DNA of 64,000 bases, taken from the NCBI RefSeq assembly GCF_023856365.1, contig NC_064544.1:22110399-22174398 (forward strand), in the 5' to 3' direction. A model generated the notes under the pieces. That model ran no database searches. It was not told the DNA's origin and saw only the letters and a list, made by a program, of their open reading frames with translations. The translations under genes and the position numbers were made by a program. The DNA comes from Brienomyrus brachyistius (Eukaryota; Chordata; Actinopteri; Osteoglossiformes; Mormyridae). Below, one piece after another: positions 47,669 through 59,579 of the stretch (positions are counted from its first letter, which is position 1; each line of letters starts with the position of its first letter).

Positions 47669-47944
47669 CATTCATATATGCCAGTGATTAGTGGGGGATA
47701 ATTCCTCAAATATGGTAATACAGTTTGGTATTTCTGGCTTCTTTATTCTATGTAATTAAGATGTCCTTTTTTAGTGACCAATCACAATTGTTTTAATAAA
47801 GATATCAGACACAATAATAATGACAGTGGAGAAGAATACACTTTACAGCTTAAGTGTCCGCATTCATCAAATATCCCATAAACATCATAACCTGTCTATA
47901 GGCTGTTCTGTTTTTTTAAGTTGTTTTTTTTTGCTTTTACTTTC

Positions 47945-48081
47945 CAGTGTTTCCCCTAGGTTTACAGCTTTTGTGGGGGGGGGGCTGATGAACATAAAAT
48001 GAAAATAACATTTAAAAAAATTCCTTTGACCTTCAAGGGGGGGTGGGGCACCCCCCTACTATAATGGTAGAAGAAACACTG
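47945..48081. mobile_element. 137-bp MITE with CAGTGTTTC ends
   Basis: Ends CAGTGTTTCCCCTA and the inverse of CAGTGTTTCTTCTA, with G-rich and C-rich arms between. The flanks share CTTTC but no clean duplication is seen. hAT-type origin is plausible. Confidence 0.6.
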
Positions 48082-48195
48082 CTTTCGAACCATCAACTAG
48101 CGATTTCCACAATTCTGGGTTCTGTCAATGTTATTCAGTCTCCTCAATATTTTCTGTTATTTTTCTATGATATAATGTATTATATATTCCCATAA
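48082..48195. other. Unassigned spacer
   Basis: Nothing recognised. Confidence 0.4.
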
Positions 48196-48598
48196 TAGGA
48201 ACAGTTTACTTGAAGGGTCACAGATACTTAGTAATAACTCAGTTACTATTTTAATACAAATCATGAACAAATATAGTCGCTACTCAAGATATATGTAACA
48301 ATTCATTAATGAACAAACATGAGGTCAGTATTTCACTTCATTCATTCATTAATTTCACTCCAGTATTCATTAGTTGTTGCTTCAGTAGTTCCTTCAGTAG
48401 TTCACAAAGGTTTATAGAGTTAACAGATATAGTAACAAATATAGTAACTGCTGGAGATAAAATATGCATAACAGTTCATTAATGATGAATTAACATGAGA
48501 TTAGTATGTAACTAAGGCTTAGTTTGTGGTTAATTAATACATAAGTAATAGTATAATACTACATTATTTGGACCCCATAAAGTTAAGTGTTACCAGTA
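48196..48598. mobile_element. ~400-bp MITE with worn inverted ends
   Basis: Left GGAACAGTTTACTTGAAGGG and right GGACCCCATAAAGTTAAGTG (inverse) pair imperfectly, and the AT-rich body is full of AGTAACT/AACTCAGT-like repeats and ATTCATTAATG motifs. No coding capacity. Confidence 0.5.
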
Positions 48599-48603
48599 TA
48601 TTG

Positions 48604-48910
48604 TGTTACCCTAGTGGGTCTTGTAATTACCTGTTATCCTGCCCTGATTGCCCTCATACTCTTCACCTGTGTCTTACCCTTTATATGTGAAGGTGTCGGC
48701 CCTGGCTGGTGAGTCGTGCATTAATTGCGTGTGGTAGTGGTCAGCGGTGCCGATGTAGGTGATGTTATGTCAGTGTAGCTGCCATGTTAGTGTTGTTGTT
48801 GGCAGCACTATAAGTGCTCTATCAATTTTATTCATCAACCATGTGTATCACCCAATAAACCCCAAGGACTCGCATGCTGGCCTCCCTATAGCCATGGCCG
48901 GAATGTAACA
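48604..48910 (+). mobile_element. Solo LTR with TGTTAC/GTAACA ends
   Basis: 307 bp with 6-bp inverted ends TGTTAC and GTAACA, and AATAAACCCC at 48855-48864 as polyadenylation signal. No internal region; flanks do not give a clean duplication. It lies directly beside the MITE above. Confidence 0.72.
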
Positions 48911-49410
48911 AATATACAGAATTACCACTGTAACATCAGAATTTCAACAACGAAAGTCATTCATTGCAAATGATATGATACATGTGAAATGCAAAAGTAA
49001 CGAACATCAGTGATTAACCACCTCACCAGATCACTGCTGAACCACTCACCATGCACTAAAACTTACACAAATGCTCTAGATTACTCAAAAACAAGATGTG
49101 ACATGTCTCATTGATCAACATGAAGAACAATCGAGAAAAGCTCCCTGCAACGGACTGGACTCCGCTCTTCCAGGACATCCAGCACTCCCTGCCCTCTGCT
49201 TCTCAGGATAGACTTCACACTCGCTGAACCACAGCACTAGATAAGAGGCATGAATAGATGGACTGCTTTCCAAATGTCTCCAGCTGGAATGGTGAACAGC
49301 ATCACATGACATAGACACTTGGCAGATATGATGGCTCTATTTGCGATATTTTCACATTCCTAGATTAGACAGGGACAGGTGGGCTGGTCGTACAGAATGG
49401 AAATGGAAAC
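48911..49410. other. Unassigned sequence
   Basis: Nothing recognised. Confidence 0.45.
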
Positions 49411-49803
49411 TTGGAAAATGGAAAATGGCTAAGATCCTTTGGGGTGAACAGGACTCTCTTAAGGTCCTTCTATGACACTGTGGTAGCATCTGCTATCTTT
49501 TATGCTGTGGTCTGCTGGTGTGGTGGAATTGCAGAGAGGAACAGGGGGAAATTGGACAAACTGGTGAAGAGGGCCAGCTCTGTCCTGGGCTGCCCACTGA
49601 AATCCATCGAGCAGGTTGGGGATGAGAGGATGCGGTCTAAGCTAACATCCATTATGGACAACACCTCCCACCCCCTGCATGAGACTGTACGAGCTCTGAG
49701 CAGCTCATTCAGCAATAGACTTCTACACCCACAGTGTAGGAAGGAGCGCTACCGCAGGTCATTCTTACCAGCGGCTGTCAGACATTATAACAGTTTAGCG
49801 TGA
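49411..49803 (+). pseudogene. CR1/L2-like LINE ORF2 C-terminus
   Basis: An intact 130-codon frame covering the end of a fish LINE polyprotein: LRSFGVNRTLLRSFYDTVVA, SAIFYAVVCWCGG, KLDKLVKRASSVLGCPL, ASHPLHETVRAL, then RYRRSFLPAAVRHYNS. This is the region after the reverse-transcriptase palm in Jockey-superfamily (CR1/L2/Rex1-like) elements. The real element begins near 49425; the ATG comes from flanking DNA. RT and endonuclease are missing, so the insertion is 5'-truncated. The absence of internal stops suggests it is younger than the other LINE pieces. Confidence 0.85.
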
Positions 49804-50093
49804 GTATTTTTTACTCATATATGTTTAACTGACATATCACATGCTGTAACCAGGATCATTCACACCCCACCCCACCCCCGCACTTGTGTACATATCTCTG
49901 TACATTTTGTACATATCTCTGTACATCTTTATTTATTTCCAAAACTTTTGTACATTTGTATTTATATCTTTGTGTATCTACCTGCTCCTATTGTTCTATA
50001 TTACGTTTTTGTGCAAGAGCTCTGTAACACCTAAATTTCTCATTCGTGGGATAATAAAGGTTTATTCTATTCTATTCTATTCTAAACAAAGAA
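49425..50093 (+). mobile_element. 5'-truncated LINE with (ATTCT)n tail
   Basis: Comprises the ORF2 C-terminus, a 3' UTR with repeated TGTACATATCTCTG, ATAATAAAGG as polyadenylation-like signal and a tail of about five TTCTA units (50069-50093). The pentamer tail marks the true 3' end. Confidence 0.88.
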
Positions 50094-52010
50094 CAGGATT
50101 CAAGAAAAAAACCACAAATGCAATACTTAGGCTTCTCTACAGGCAGCAAAACAAAAGAACTGCAAATAATGAAACAGATGAAACCAAGTAAAGACACCCG
50201 ACAAGACACTGCAACTACTGCAAAAACAGTAGTTAGATAAGCTAGCAGTATCCCATACCTGGGTCCAGCTTCAACACAAACATCCTGTACGTCAGCCTCA
50301 TGCGGTAATGCATACACATGACAACAGCTCCCTATGTGAAGCATACAGGCCACATTACACCAGCCTTATCCCTCAGTTGGCAGCAGAATATAATTGTGTA
50401 TCAGCCTGTGAATACCTAAAACCAAATTTAAAAATGATCACATCATAAGTGACTATAAACAGAGAAACTGAAAACAATCAACCCTGGGGCTCCAAAGAGA
50501 TTTACTTCACTTTTATAAAGTGTGGTATGGATGTTATATTAAAAATAAGAGTTTTATGAAAAATAACTGACTGTGCATTATGTACATACAGTATACAAGA
50601 CAGGGGTATTGTCGCTGACTAAAACACTTTTGTAAACTGAATAAAATCACATACGAAAATAAAATAAACTACAACTAAACTAAAACTATAAGTCTTCTAT
50701 GCCTGTGAAACTAACAGAAATAAAATAAAAACAAATGTCAAATACTTTTCAGTACTGTTTTAAAATGCTATTTAGCTAAAGTAATGTTTTGTTTGTCTTT
50801 GGGCCTCTTGCATGCAATGCACATCGACCATCACAACATTTTGCAATAGCTAGCAAATTACTGCAACTTTCTGTATATCCCTATAAGAAATAAATAAAAG
50901 AAATAAAATTACAAAAAGTCAAGCTGAAACTAAAAAATATAAAAATTAAATAGATACACCTTTCTTCAAATCCGCTAGCCATATTTATTTTAAGTTTAAT
51001 CTGAGAGGGTAAAAAAGGTGTTTATATACAATACAGGCATGGTTCAATGAACAGTCGCAACACATTTGCATCACTATACGGTGCATCTGCGTTGTTTCAA
51101 CTTTCCAGCGATACATAACCTCGCACATGGCTCCCCAACACGGTCTCTGAACCTTGATATTTTACATCACCACAGTTGCACAATGTGGCACGTCTGTGTC
51201 CACAGTAAGTGTGAACCAGCCTTTTCAGTCATACATGAATGCAAATTAAATAAGCTATGCAGTCTACAGCAGTTCATCAGGGCAACCTGTGACATCGCGG
51301 CTACCTGTGACAGTCCCCTCTCTCTGTAGGCTACAGGAGACCTGCAGTAAGTGCCAGGGGCCTCGTGAATCATTTGATATATGTGAATGGTTCTTTCCTC
51401 TGCAGCTTCCACGTGCTTCAGTTCCCCCTGTGTATCACTTGACACAAATTGAACAACGTGCTTTGATGTTCTGGAGGCTTCCGTGAATGCTCAGGGGAGC
51501 CTATAAGGAAGCGGGAGGCTCACAAATGGACGGCCCAGACACTTCCATGTCAGAAATATAATGCACCAGCCCTGTGATGGAATGGGAAAACATTAGTATG
51601 TGAGATGGTTTTTAAATTGGGCTTCATCTTCCCAAGCTACATTCTCCAGGAGATACACAACTTTTATTGGGTGCAGCCATTTTTATGTATCAGGTGACTA
51701 TTTTCGCTCTTTGTAACCAACGACAACCGAAGTAGACCTCTACTTATTATACACATGTGTATGAATTATCATTCACACGGCTGCTTTGCATTGCAGCACA
51801 TATATATTACGTGAGATGTTGTCACATTCACATTGCTAACTATGGCGCCAGGGGAGTTCTCACCAGAGCCTGTGTGATGCTCAGCCTTTCAGACAGACAG
51901 CCCGGGTGGCATGCCTCAGCGCGATAACAGAGAGACTGACACCACATACGTATGTACAACATGGGGATGATCTGCTATCCCAAGCGTCAGAATCACCTCG
52001 CTCTCATCTC
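50094..52010. other. Unassigned sequence
   Basis: 50580-50950 is A-rich with repeated AAATAAAATAAA and CTAAAACT motifs and may be an old non-autonomous element. The rest has no recognised content. Confidence 0.45.
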
Positions 52011-52019
52011 TGCTCGACT

Positions 52020-52440
52020 CTCCCAGGTCTAAGTGAACAAGCTTTATCTTTAATTATGCCCACAGGGTGGGACACCAGCTAATTACTCATCATAATTAAA
52101 CTGAATAGTGAGAATACAAATCAATATTTCCACTTGCGACACAGCTTCATAATTAACGTGTCTGGGTGTCCGCTGCGTTCTGCATTAAAATGAAGAGATG
52201 GGAGGAGGCCAGACTGAATTGCAGATTCCCGCCTCATGTCACTTTGAGAGGGAGCATGTTAAGATCCTCAACAAAACAGTGCAACCGGGTCACCATTGTA
52301 CTGGAAATAAATAAACTGGATTATCACTCGTGCTTTGTGGGTGACGTTGGGGAGCTTCTCTACTAATTGGTGCTCAGACTCCATGAATTACAGTCCTGAT
52401 GGTTCCCACAATGACTGCAATGCATATGAAGGACAGCAGA
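52020..52440. other. Weak candidate conserved non-coding block
   Basis: Unique sequence with clustered AATTA cores (TCTTTAATTATGCCCACAGG, GCTAATTACTCATCATAATT, TCATAATTAACGTG). No mobile-element match and no plausible exon. Suggestion only. Confidence 0.22.
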
Positions 52441-52744
52441 GAGAGGATTACAGGAATCTTTGTAAATAACAAATAACAGTCTGCTTAGATAGAAACCTGT
52501 CAATCGTACACAGTAATAACTGCAGACAAAACCAGATGCTTACTCCTGTTCATGCAGGCTTTAGCGTCAAGTTTGGACAAATAGTCATAGGGCAAGTGAA
52601 TCCCTTTATTTCCTAATGTATTTTTTGACCCCGTTAGATGATGCTCCCTGTTGAAAAAAGGACCCAAAGCAAACCAAGAGCAATATGTCCTGGGGTCAAA
52701 AAATACATCAAATGGTTCATGAAGTGTTATTTTGTCCATCATTA
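52441..52744. other. Unassigned sequence
   Basis: Nothing recognised. Confidence 0.4.
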
Positions 52745-52805
52745 GATGGATGGATGGATGGATGGATGGATGGATGGATGGATGGATGGATGGATGGATG
52801 GATGG
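52745..52805. repeat. (GATG)15 microsatellite
   Basis: Fifteen near-perfect tetramers, the same motif as the SINE tail, but no SINE body adjoins it. Confidence 0.95.
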
Positions 52806-52806
52806 A

Positions 52807-53431
52807 CAGCAGTGGGGACTCGAGTCACCAACTCTCAACTCGGACTCAACTTACAAATTTGATGACTTGTGACTTAACTTGGATTTGAGGGCAGAAGACT
52901 TGGGACTTGAACCTGACTTGGACCCTTTGACTCTAGAAGACTTGAGGTTATAGTCTCCTCACTGGATACTCTAACGTTAATTTTATCATTTCAATATATA
53001 GTAATTCTCTGCTATCTCCATTTTCATTTGGCTGCATGCAAAGTTTCCTGAGATGTATCACTGTATATCTATGGATGTAAAAACAGTGTGACATCACTCA
53101 TGACAGAATGGAGACTCTCTTTTCAACATCTCTCTTCCTATGAAGGACTTAACCTACAATGTACTGTAGCAGGTTTTTGCTGAAGCAAGTTTTATTCAAT
53201 AAAGCTAAAAAAAACTGACACAGGCAGTGACTCAACTTACATGACTCACAACAACTTGACTTGGACTTGATTCGCAAATTTGATGAATTGTGATTTGACA
53301 GCGAAAATGATGGAAAGACTTGAGCTCAACTTGGACTTGAGGGCACATGACTCAAGACTTGATTGGACTTGCAGTGTTTTGACTCCAGACTTGACTCGGA
53401 CTCACCCAGAAGTGACTTGTTCCCGTCCCTG
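52807..53431. mobile_element. ~625-bp ACTTG-rich MITE
   Basis: Ends CAGCAGTGGGGACTCGAGTC and the inverse of CAGGGACGGGAACAAGTCAC. Both arms are packed with GACTTG/ACTTGGACTTGA motifs in mirror arrangement, with a unique core (52970-53210). ATGGATG sequence lies on both sides, so it probably inserted in or beside the tetramer array. Confidence 0.72.
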
Positions 53432-53968
53432 ATGGATGAATGATTCCTCCTTCATGAGAACAGAATTCTCTTCAAAGCACCTTCGGTGTATCCATACACA
53501 TTAATTTAGTTGAACTTACAAGTTTTACATAGGGTAATATATTATTTTGCTTATGAAAAAAAGACAGTCCTCATGGATCCCAGACAGTCCACATGTCCCA
53601 GCAGGCCGGAACTAAACAATCAGGAACACTGAATACCCGGTATGAGTGTGTTGGGAGCCAGCCCAAGGCCTGGATTGAGAACCACAGGCATAGAAGACAG
53701 ATAGATATTTAAAAATAACTGCACAGAACTAAAATATGGTTTTTCAACATTTTAAAGAAGTATGATATATCCATGCATTTTCCAACTCTTTTCAGCAGAG
53801 TATAGGTAGGGCTATGGTCTGCTCCAGGCAGGCTGCCATTACCATTAACATCAGTGTATCCTACAAGCTAAATCAGCAAGATATTTTTTAATATTTATGA
53901 CATTTAAAATATCTTACATAGTTCCTGAATACCAGCACTCTGGCCTCGCTACCCCACTCGCTCCCCTG
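53432..53968. other. Unassigned sequence with hairpin-MITE scrap
   Basis: 53590-53700 has CAGGCCGGAACTAAAC and GGATTGAGAACCACAGGC, reminiscent of the hairpin MITE at 42726, but too worn to call. Confidence 0.4.
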
Positions 53969-54129
53969 TAACTCTGAGCAGGATAACTGCACTGGATAGA
54001 TTCCTTAACTCTGAGCAGGATAACTGCACTGGATGGATTCCTTAACTCTGAGCAGGATAACTGCACTGGATGGATTCCTTAACTCTGAGTAGGATAACTG
54101 CACTGGATGGATTCCTTAACTCTGAGCAG
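53969..54129. repeat. 37-bp minisatellite, 4.3 copies
   Basis: Unit TAACTCTGAGCAGGATAACT then GCACTGGATGGATTCCT, with only two substitutions over four copies, so recently expanded. Confidence 0.95.
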
Positions 54130-55690
54130 CACTTACAGGGTTAACTTACATGGTCTGTTACTAGGTGGCATTCATTTCTCACCGCAGGTGGATCCAAACA
54201 GCAAATTATCACACTGTGGCAGAGAAAGGTGTCCATTGTGGGCGAGACGGCTAAAAGGCGTTATTGTACTCTGTGCATTTGGGGGGTGGGGTGCCAGAAC
54301 TTGGAGTAAAACCAGAGAACTGGAATAAAAACATAGCCCTTGTGTGGCACAGCTTGTGAGGAGGAGAGCTGAGCGCAGCACACAGCCGCTCGGGGCTTAT
54401 TTTCCTTCCTGAGCTCTGCTTTGAAGCACCGGTCCATTTCGAGACGAAGAAGTGAAGAATTAATCACCATTTTGCATTTAACAATGATCCATCTGTGAGA
54501 GAAACATCCAGTAGTCTGGTTTGTGAGTGTCCAGCCTATCCATGCTTATACATTATCAGATGAGAAGAGTCATTTCACCATGCAGGGAGGTGCTGGAGGC
54601 TGACAGACAGCGATGGTCCATCAATAACCATGATGATAACCCCAGTGGTTGGGATCCCATTCTTTGGTTAAATAAATAGATCAGTGCAAAGCAAATAAAA
54701 TATCATGTCAGATTAAGAACATACATACAGTGTTAGAGAATTAAACCAGATTGACAGCCACGTGTTCATCCATCCATCCACCTATCCATCATCCCTCCAT
54801 CTTCTATCTGCATATTTTGGTCAGTGCATTAAGCATTGTAGTAGTGCATTAAGCATTGTAGTAGTGTGTTAAGCATTGTAGTAGGCCTGTATAAGAACAC
54901 ACCAGGACAATAAAGGTAGTAGGACTACACATGCCTAATGTATGCCAAAATCAATAATTAACTATTCTTCTTATTATGCAAAATAACGTATATAAATATA
55001 TACTGTACTTATGCATTGTCTTTTCCTTGGTTAAAAAGTAAATGGTTATTAAACATGGTTTGGGTGGAGGGCTGCCTATTCTTTACATGTATAATTTAAA
55101 TTTACAATTACTATTATTCCATCTACCCATTTTCAATAATTGCCTAATCCATTACTGGGTCAGGGGAAGCAGAGGGCAGCAGGCGAGGGATACAGTCACG
55201 CAGTTTGAGCAATTTAACACCAGTATATCTATCTGAGTATATCTATCTGCAGGAGGGAGCCACAGTACAGCAGCTGTTAATGCTATTAAATATTTGTGTT
55301 CCTGTTACATTCGGCTTTACCTGAAATAATTTCTAACCTGACTTTTGACACATCACTTGCGTTGAGATAGAAAGCATCCATCAATATTGGATGTTTAGGT
55401 CATGTGATTCAATTCTACCTCTGTGTCATTCTTGTTCATCACTGACACACAACCAGATAACAAACCTGTTTTGACCTATGAGACATAATATCAGTTGGAA
55501 GTGAATAACATGGGATCTCCCTAGCCATTATAAACAAATGTTTAACCAAAAAAAAATATTGGAAATGAAGGGGAAAAATGCCTTTTCCATTCATTAAGTC
55601 TGAAAACAAACATTATAAAACTATGCATACAAGCCACCTGCTTGTAACAGAGCCTCAAACAGCTTGAAGAAACGCAGAAAATGGAGGGGT
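54130..55690. other. Unassigned sequence
   Basis: Small items only: CATCCATC runs near 54770, a 22-bp triplicate GCATTAAGCATTGTAGTAGT (54826-54885), and a possible SINE scrap at 55110-55200. Confidence 0.45.
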
Positions 55691-55698
55691 ATATCCTG

Positions 55699-55993
55699 CA
55701 GGGACGGATTACGGACCGGGCCAGCGGGGCCACTGCCCAGGGGCCCTTGGGGTGCAGGGGGCCCATGGGGCCCCTAGCCCAAAACAATTTGCAACGCTTA
55801 TCAACAATGTATTTTCGTTTGTCTATTTTAGAGGGCCTACATTCTTTGATCCTCTGCCTACAAGGGCCCCTGACCCTATACGGAGGGTGTTTGGCTGCCA
55901 AGGGCCCTTGAATTGTGGTGGTGGTGGTGGTGTGGGGGGGGGCCCTCATGAACGTTTTGCCCAGGGGCCCACGCAACCCATAATCCGTCCCTG
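55699..55993. mobile_element. hAT-type MITE with 8-bp duplication
   Basis: Ends CAGGGACGGATTACGG and the inverse of CAGGGACGGATTATGG. The 8-bp flanks ATATCCTG (55691-55698) and AAATCCTG (55994-56001) differ at one base, the length made by hAT transposases. Arms are GC-rich (GGGGCCC motifs); the centre is AT-rich. The large open frame on the minus strand across it is not a gene. Confidence 0.85.
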
Positions 55994-56001
55994 AAATCCT
56001 G

Positions 56002-56647
56002 GTATAGATTTGTTTGAGTAGCATGGTTTGTGAGCACCAGGGGGCAGTAGGCAGGCCTCTCTGCAGATATGCCAAGGCCCACCACCTCCATATAGTAGCT
56101 GGGCACCCAGCCACGGGGGCACATTCAGGGCATATTTTACATCTCAGGATCTTACAGAGGCAAAAACATAGTAAATAGATCTGGATGTTCACTCAGCCCC
56201 TGAGCCTTGCATTGGCAGTGAGGGCTACTCATGCAAGCTGAAGACCCACAGAACCTGGCTGAGCTCGACTTCAGGAAAGATAGCTGACTTCACAAAAACA
56301 CACACACAACAGAAATATACTGATACAGACAACTTCCACAAACTTGCCATTTTAGTACGCGTGTGCTGACTGAGCTGCATACCTGTTGGTACAGTAATTA
56401 TAAGACCTGCTTCTTTGGAATCTGTTGCAGCGGGCAAATGCTCAGGACCAAATGCTCAGCTGGAGACCAGCTGGTAAATGACTTTCTAGGGTTTGAAGAC
56501 TAACAACCGTTTTTCGTCCAACACCGAACATAAACTTAAGCTTTTATCCAGATCCTTATAATAAATAATTTATACTCTATATTTATAAATATCTTTTAAT
56601 AACTTAAATATAAACTTAAAGCTGTTGTCAAAATGTGTGGATGACAT
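56002..56647. other. Unassigned sequence
   Basis: Nothing recognised. Confidence 0.45.
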
Positions 56648-57002
56648 CCATCCATCCATTTTCCAAACCACTTATCCTATTGGGTCGCGGGGGGTCCGGA
56701 GCCTATCCCGGAATCAATGGGCACGAGGCAGGGAACAACCCAGGATGGGGGGCCAGCCCATCGCAGGGCACACTCACACACCATTCACTCACACATGCAC
56801 ACCTACGGGCAATTCAGCAACTCCAATTAGCCTCAGCATGTTTTTGGACTGTGGGGGGAAACCGGAGTACCCGGAGGAAACCCCACGACGACACGGGGAG
56901 AACATGCAAACTCCACACACATGTGACCCAGGCGGAGACTCAAACCCGGGTCCCAGAGGTGTGAGGCGACAGTGCTAACCACTGCACCACCATGCCGCCC
57001 CC
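56648..57002 (-). mobile_element. tRNA-derived SINE, full length, 13-bp duplication
   Basis: Complete minus-strand copy with boxes A and B and (ATGG)n tail. GTGTGGATGACAT flanks it at 56635-56647 and 57003-57015. Very similar to the copy at 4579. Confidence 0.93.
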
Positions 57003-57015
57003 GTGTGGATGACAT

Positions 57016-57662
57016 AAACACGGTAATAAATAAAATTGACCAAACATAAAACACGGTAATAAATAAAACTTAGCCTTAAAAACATGACTTTTTTTGACAG
57101 TTCAGTAAGCTCCAGCTTCTGGTAAGCCCGCTAACGGGGACAGCTCCTACATTCCGTCTGTAAATACTTTTGAGTGTCAACGGAGATTCGTGGTAACAAA
57201 ACTGTTCAGCTAGGTGCTGCTACCCATCTGCTTTACAAGCTGTGCAGTAAAACGTAAATTACACACCAAGGCTATTGTATTTAACATGCTTTTATTTATT
57301 TCATGTACTACAACAAAAGCATTTAACGTAAACATAAAACTGAACAACAGAAGTACATTTTGAAAAGAAAAGGGTTAATGTTGCTGCTTTGCACACTGTT
57401 CTAAGCTTCTCTGATAATATTGTTCCTTTACTCAGTCTGCTCTTTGTTTCATTTTAATTGCTTTCAGTTTTTCTACAAATAATATCTGATTCTGTCTTTC
57501 TTTTGCCTGTAGGGCCTTCTGTTTGAAATTGCCTTCTTTTTCAGCCAGCGTTAGCATATTCCATACCCCCGAAAAAATGAGGAAGTGCTTTCCAGTGTAC
57601 CGCTCTGCTCAGCTATACTAGCTCAGCTGCCCCCACCATGACACTCCCTTCCTCATGGTCAG
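57016..57662. other. Unassigned sequence
   Basis: On the minus strand 57430-57560 could encode a short coiled-coil-like string (EKEGNFKQKALQAKERQNQI) as in Harbinger-associated Myb proteins; not enough to call. Confidence 0.35.
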
Positions 57663-57778
57663 TCTCTGGCTCCATCTTGGATCATACTTCTGTCTGACTA
57701 AGGCACCATCCACAAATTAATCTCTGGCTCCAATTTGGGTCATACTTCTGTCTGACTAAGGCACCATCCATAAATTGT
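57663..57778. repeat. 58-bp tandem duplication
   Basis: Two adjacent copies starting TCTCTGGCTCCA, differing at a handful of positions over 58 bp; both contain CATACTTCTGTCTGACTAAG and GCACCATCC. Confidence 0.93.
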
Positions 57779-58340
57779 CTTCCACATCTGAAATGATTTC
57801 CACATGCGATGCTGTTGCTGATGTGGTGTCTGCCGTGGGCGTGTGCTGTGATGATGCTGCTTGGATGTCACCATGCTCCACATGCTGATGCTTGTCCTCA
57901 GAGGCATAGTGGATAGTAAAGGTGCAGAAACATGGTATTATGAGAGTGGAGCTGTGTGAAAGTGTGTCTCCCTGGGGAACATGAGAATGACCAGCCATCC
58001 TTTCCCCTCCCATTTGGATGCTAAGTAACAGGGAAATGGTATGTTAAGGCTTTTAGGATGTAAAGCAATTCTAAAAATGATCATATTTTAGGTCAACGGG
58101 AAGTTATATTCTCACTTCTTAAACTTCCAGGTGATTGGGTACCATTTCCTGGATTTGAAGGTGCATTCTGGAAGAGAGGGTGCTGGGTGACTTTGTGTAA
58201 TGTGCAATAGTGTTACGATTTTTCACCTTTTTTTCACCATATTGACCACAGTAAGGCAAGGTATGCTTATTTATATGCCACAATATCATATGCAGAGGTG
58301 GTTTACAGAAAAAATAAGCATACAAGAATACAGGAAAAAT
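57779..58340. other. Unassigned sequence
   Basis: Nothing recognised beyond short open frames. Confidence 0.4.
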
Positions 58341-58344
58341 ACAC

Positions 58345-58545
58345 AAAAAAACAGCTCCGGTTTCTTCCCAAAATCCAAAAGTGAGCGCGATAGGTTAACT
58401 GGCAACTCTAAGTTGGCCCCTGTGAGTGTGTGTGATCTGCAGTGTGTTGGCAGCTTCTCAGGATTGGTTCCCACCTGTGCCCACTGTTCCCCCCTGCAGC
58501 CCCAGTTGGGATTAAGCGGTTACGGTAATGATGGATGTCTGATAT
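58345..58545 (+). mobile_element. Old SINE-like fragment
   Basis: Order of landmarks (TCCGGTTTCTTCCCAAAATCC, GTTAACTGGCAACTCTAA, TGTGTG, CCCCAGTTGGGATTAAGCGG, ATGGATG) follows the common fish SINE body and tail. Heavily diverged and headless. Confidence 0.55.
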
Positions 58546-58559
58546 TGATTGAGGACTGA

Positions 58560-59579
58560 TAAAGCAAAACTAGAATCACACATTTTTATTGCTAGCATAA
58601 TTCTGCATATTCAGTACACATAATGCGCGCATATTGACAGCAGTCATCTGAGGACTTTAAACAAGACTTTTACTGTGATGTGCTTGTGGGTGATCAGTGC
58701 TGTCCATTTTGAAGGTACCTTTTTACACCTGTTCACGATCCACCAACACCCCCCAAGGTCAGATATAGCAGAAGCCATTTGAAAGCTGGGATCCACATTT
58801 AAAGGGCTTTCAGCATTTTAAAATAGTATTTTGCCTGCCTTTCACTTGGTCTGCATACTAGTGCAGTTTGAACCAGCAACACCATTGTCTGTTCTCTACT
58901 CCATAACCTACTGTGTGAATTGACTGGGAGGAACCAGCAACTGCAGCTCTAAGGCATCCAGCACACATTGGCACCTTTGACACAGTTGACATTGTACAGC
59001 CAATGCAAAGGGAAGGTGTAGTGATTCAGGGCACTGGGCACACTTTTGAAAACAATAAAAACAGGTAAAAATTTAACATCAGCTCCTCACCCCAGTGACC
59101 ATCTCAGACATCCCACCTCTCCCGGAAGTTCCGGGAGTCTCCCACAAATTGACAGCAATGAGTGATGTGTTATGTCCCAGAAATCTATCCTTCCACTATT
59201 CAGCGGCAGTAAAATTTGTCAGCAAAACTTTTCTGGCAACCTTAACCAACACTAGACTTGGCCAATATCTATTTTTTTATGCCATCATACAGTCAAGACA
59301 TTGTGGTACCATATACAGTATTTCAGTGGCATTTTAAAAAGCAAATGCTATGAATTGCCCTCCACAAAGCAAAAGCATGAAGAATGTGAAGAGTTTGTTC
59401 CTACGCATGTTTATTGCTCTGTAGAATAATTTTGGAATTATGGCTAAAGATGCTGATCAGCTGCAGGTACATTGTATAGAATATAATTCAGCTGCAGCCT
59501 AATTTCAGTTTGAATTTACTTTTTGCCTTTAAATCTACATTCAATGTGAATGACAAGTTTTATTTATATTGTGTATGTA
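58560..59579. other. Unassigned sequence
   Basis: 59100-59160 (CTCCCGGAAGTTCCGGGAGTC) is a short perfect-looking palindrome seen in fish repeats. Otherwise nothing recognised. Confidence 0.45.

Noticed and set aside
55542..56192. 216-codon minus-strand open frame
   Set aside because: It spans a hAT-type MITE and unique flanks; Pro/Arg-rich content follows from GGGGCCC arms and there is no domain.
57430..58013. Harbinger-associated Myb-like protein (minus strand)
   Set aside because: A short coiled-coil-like string is not enough, and stops separate it from the rest.
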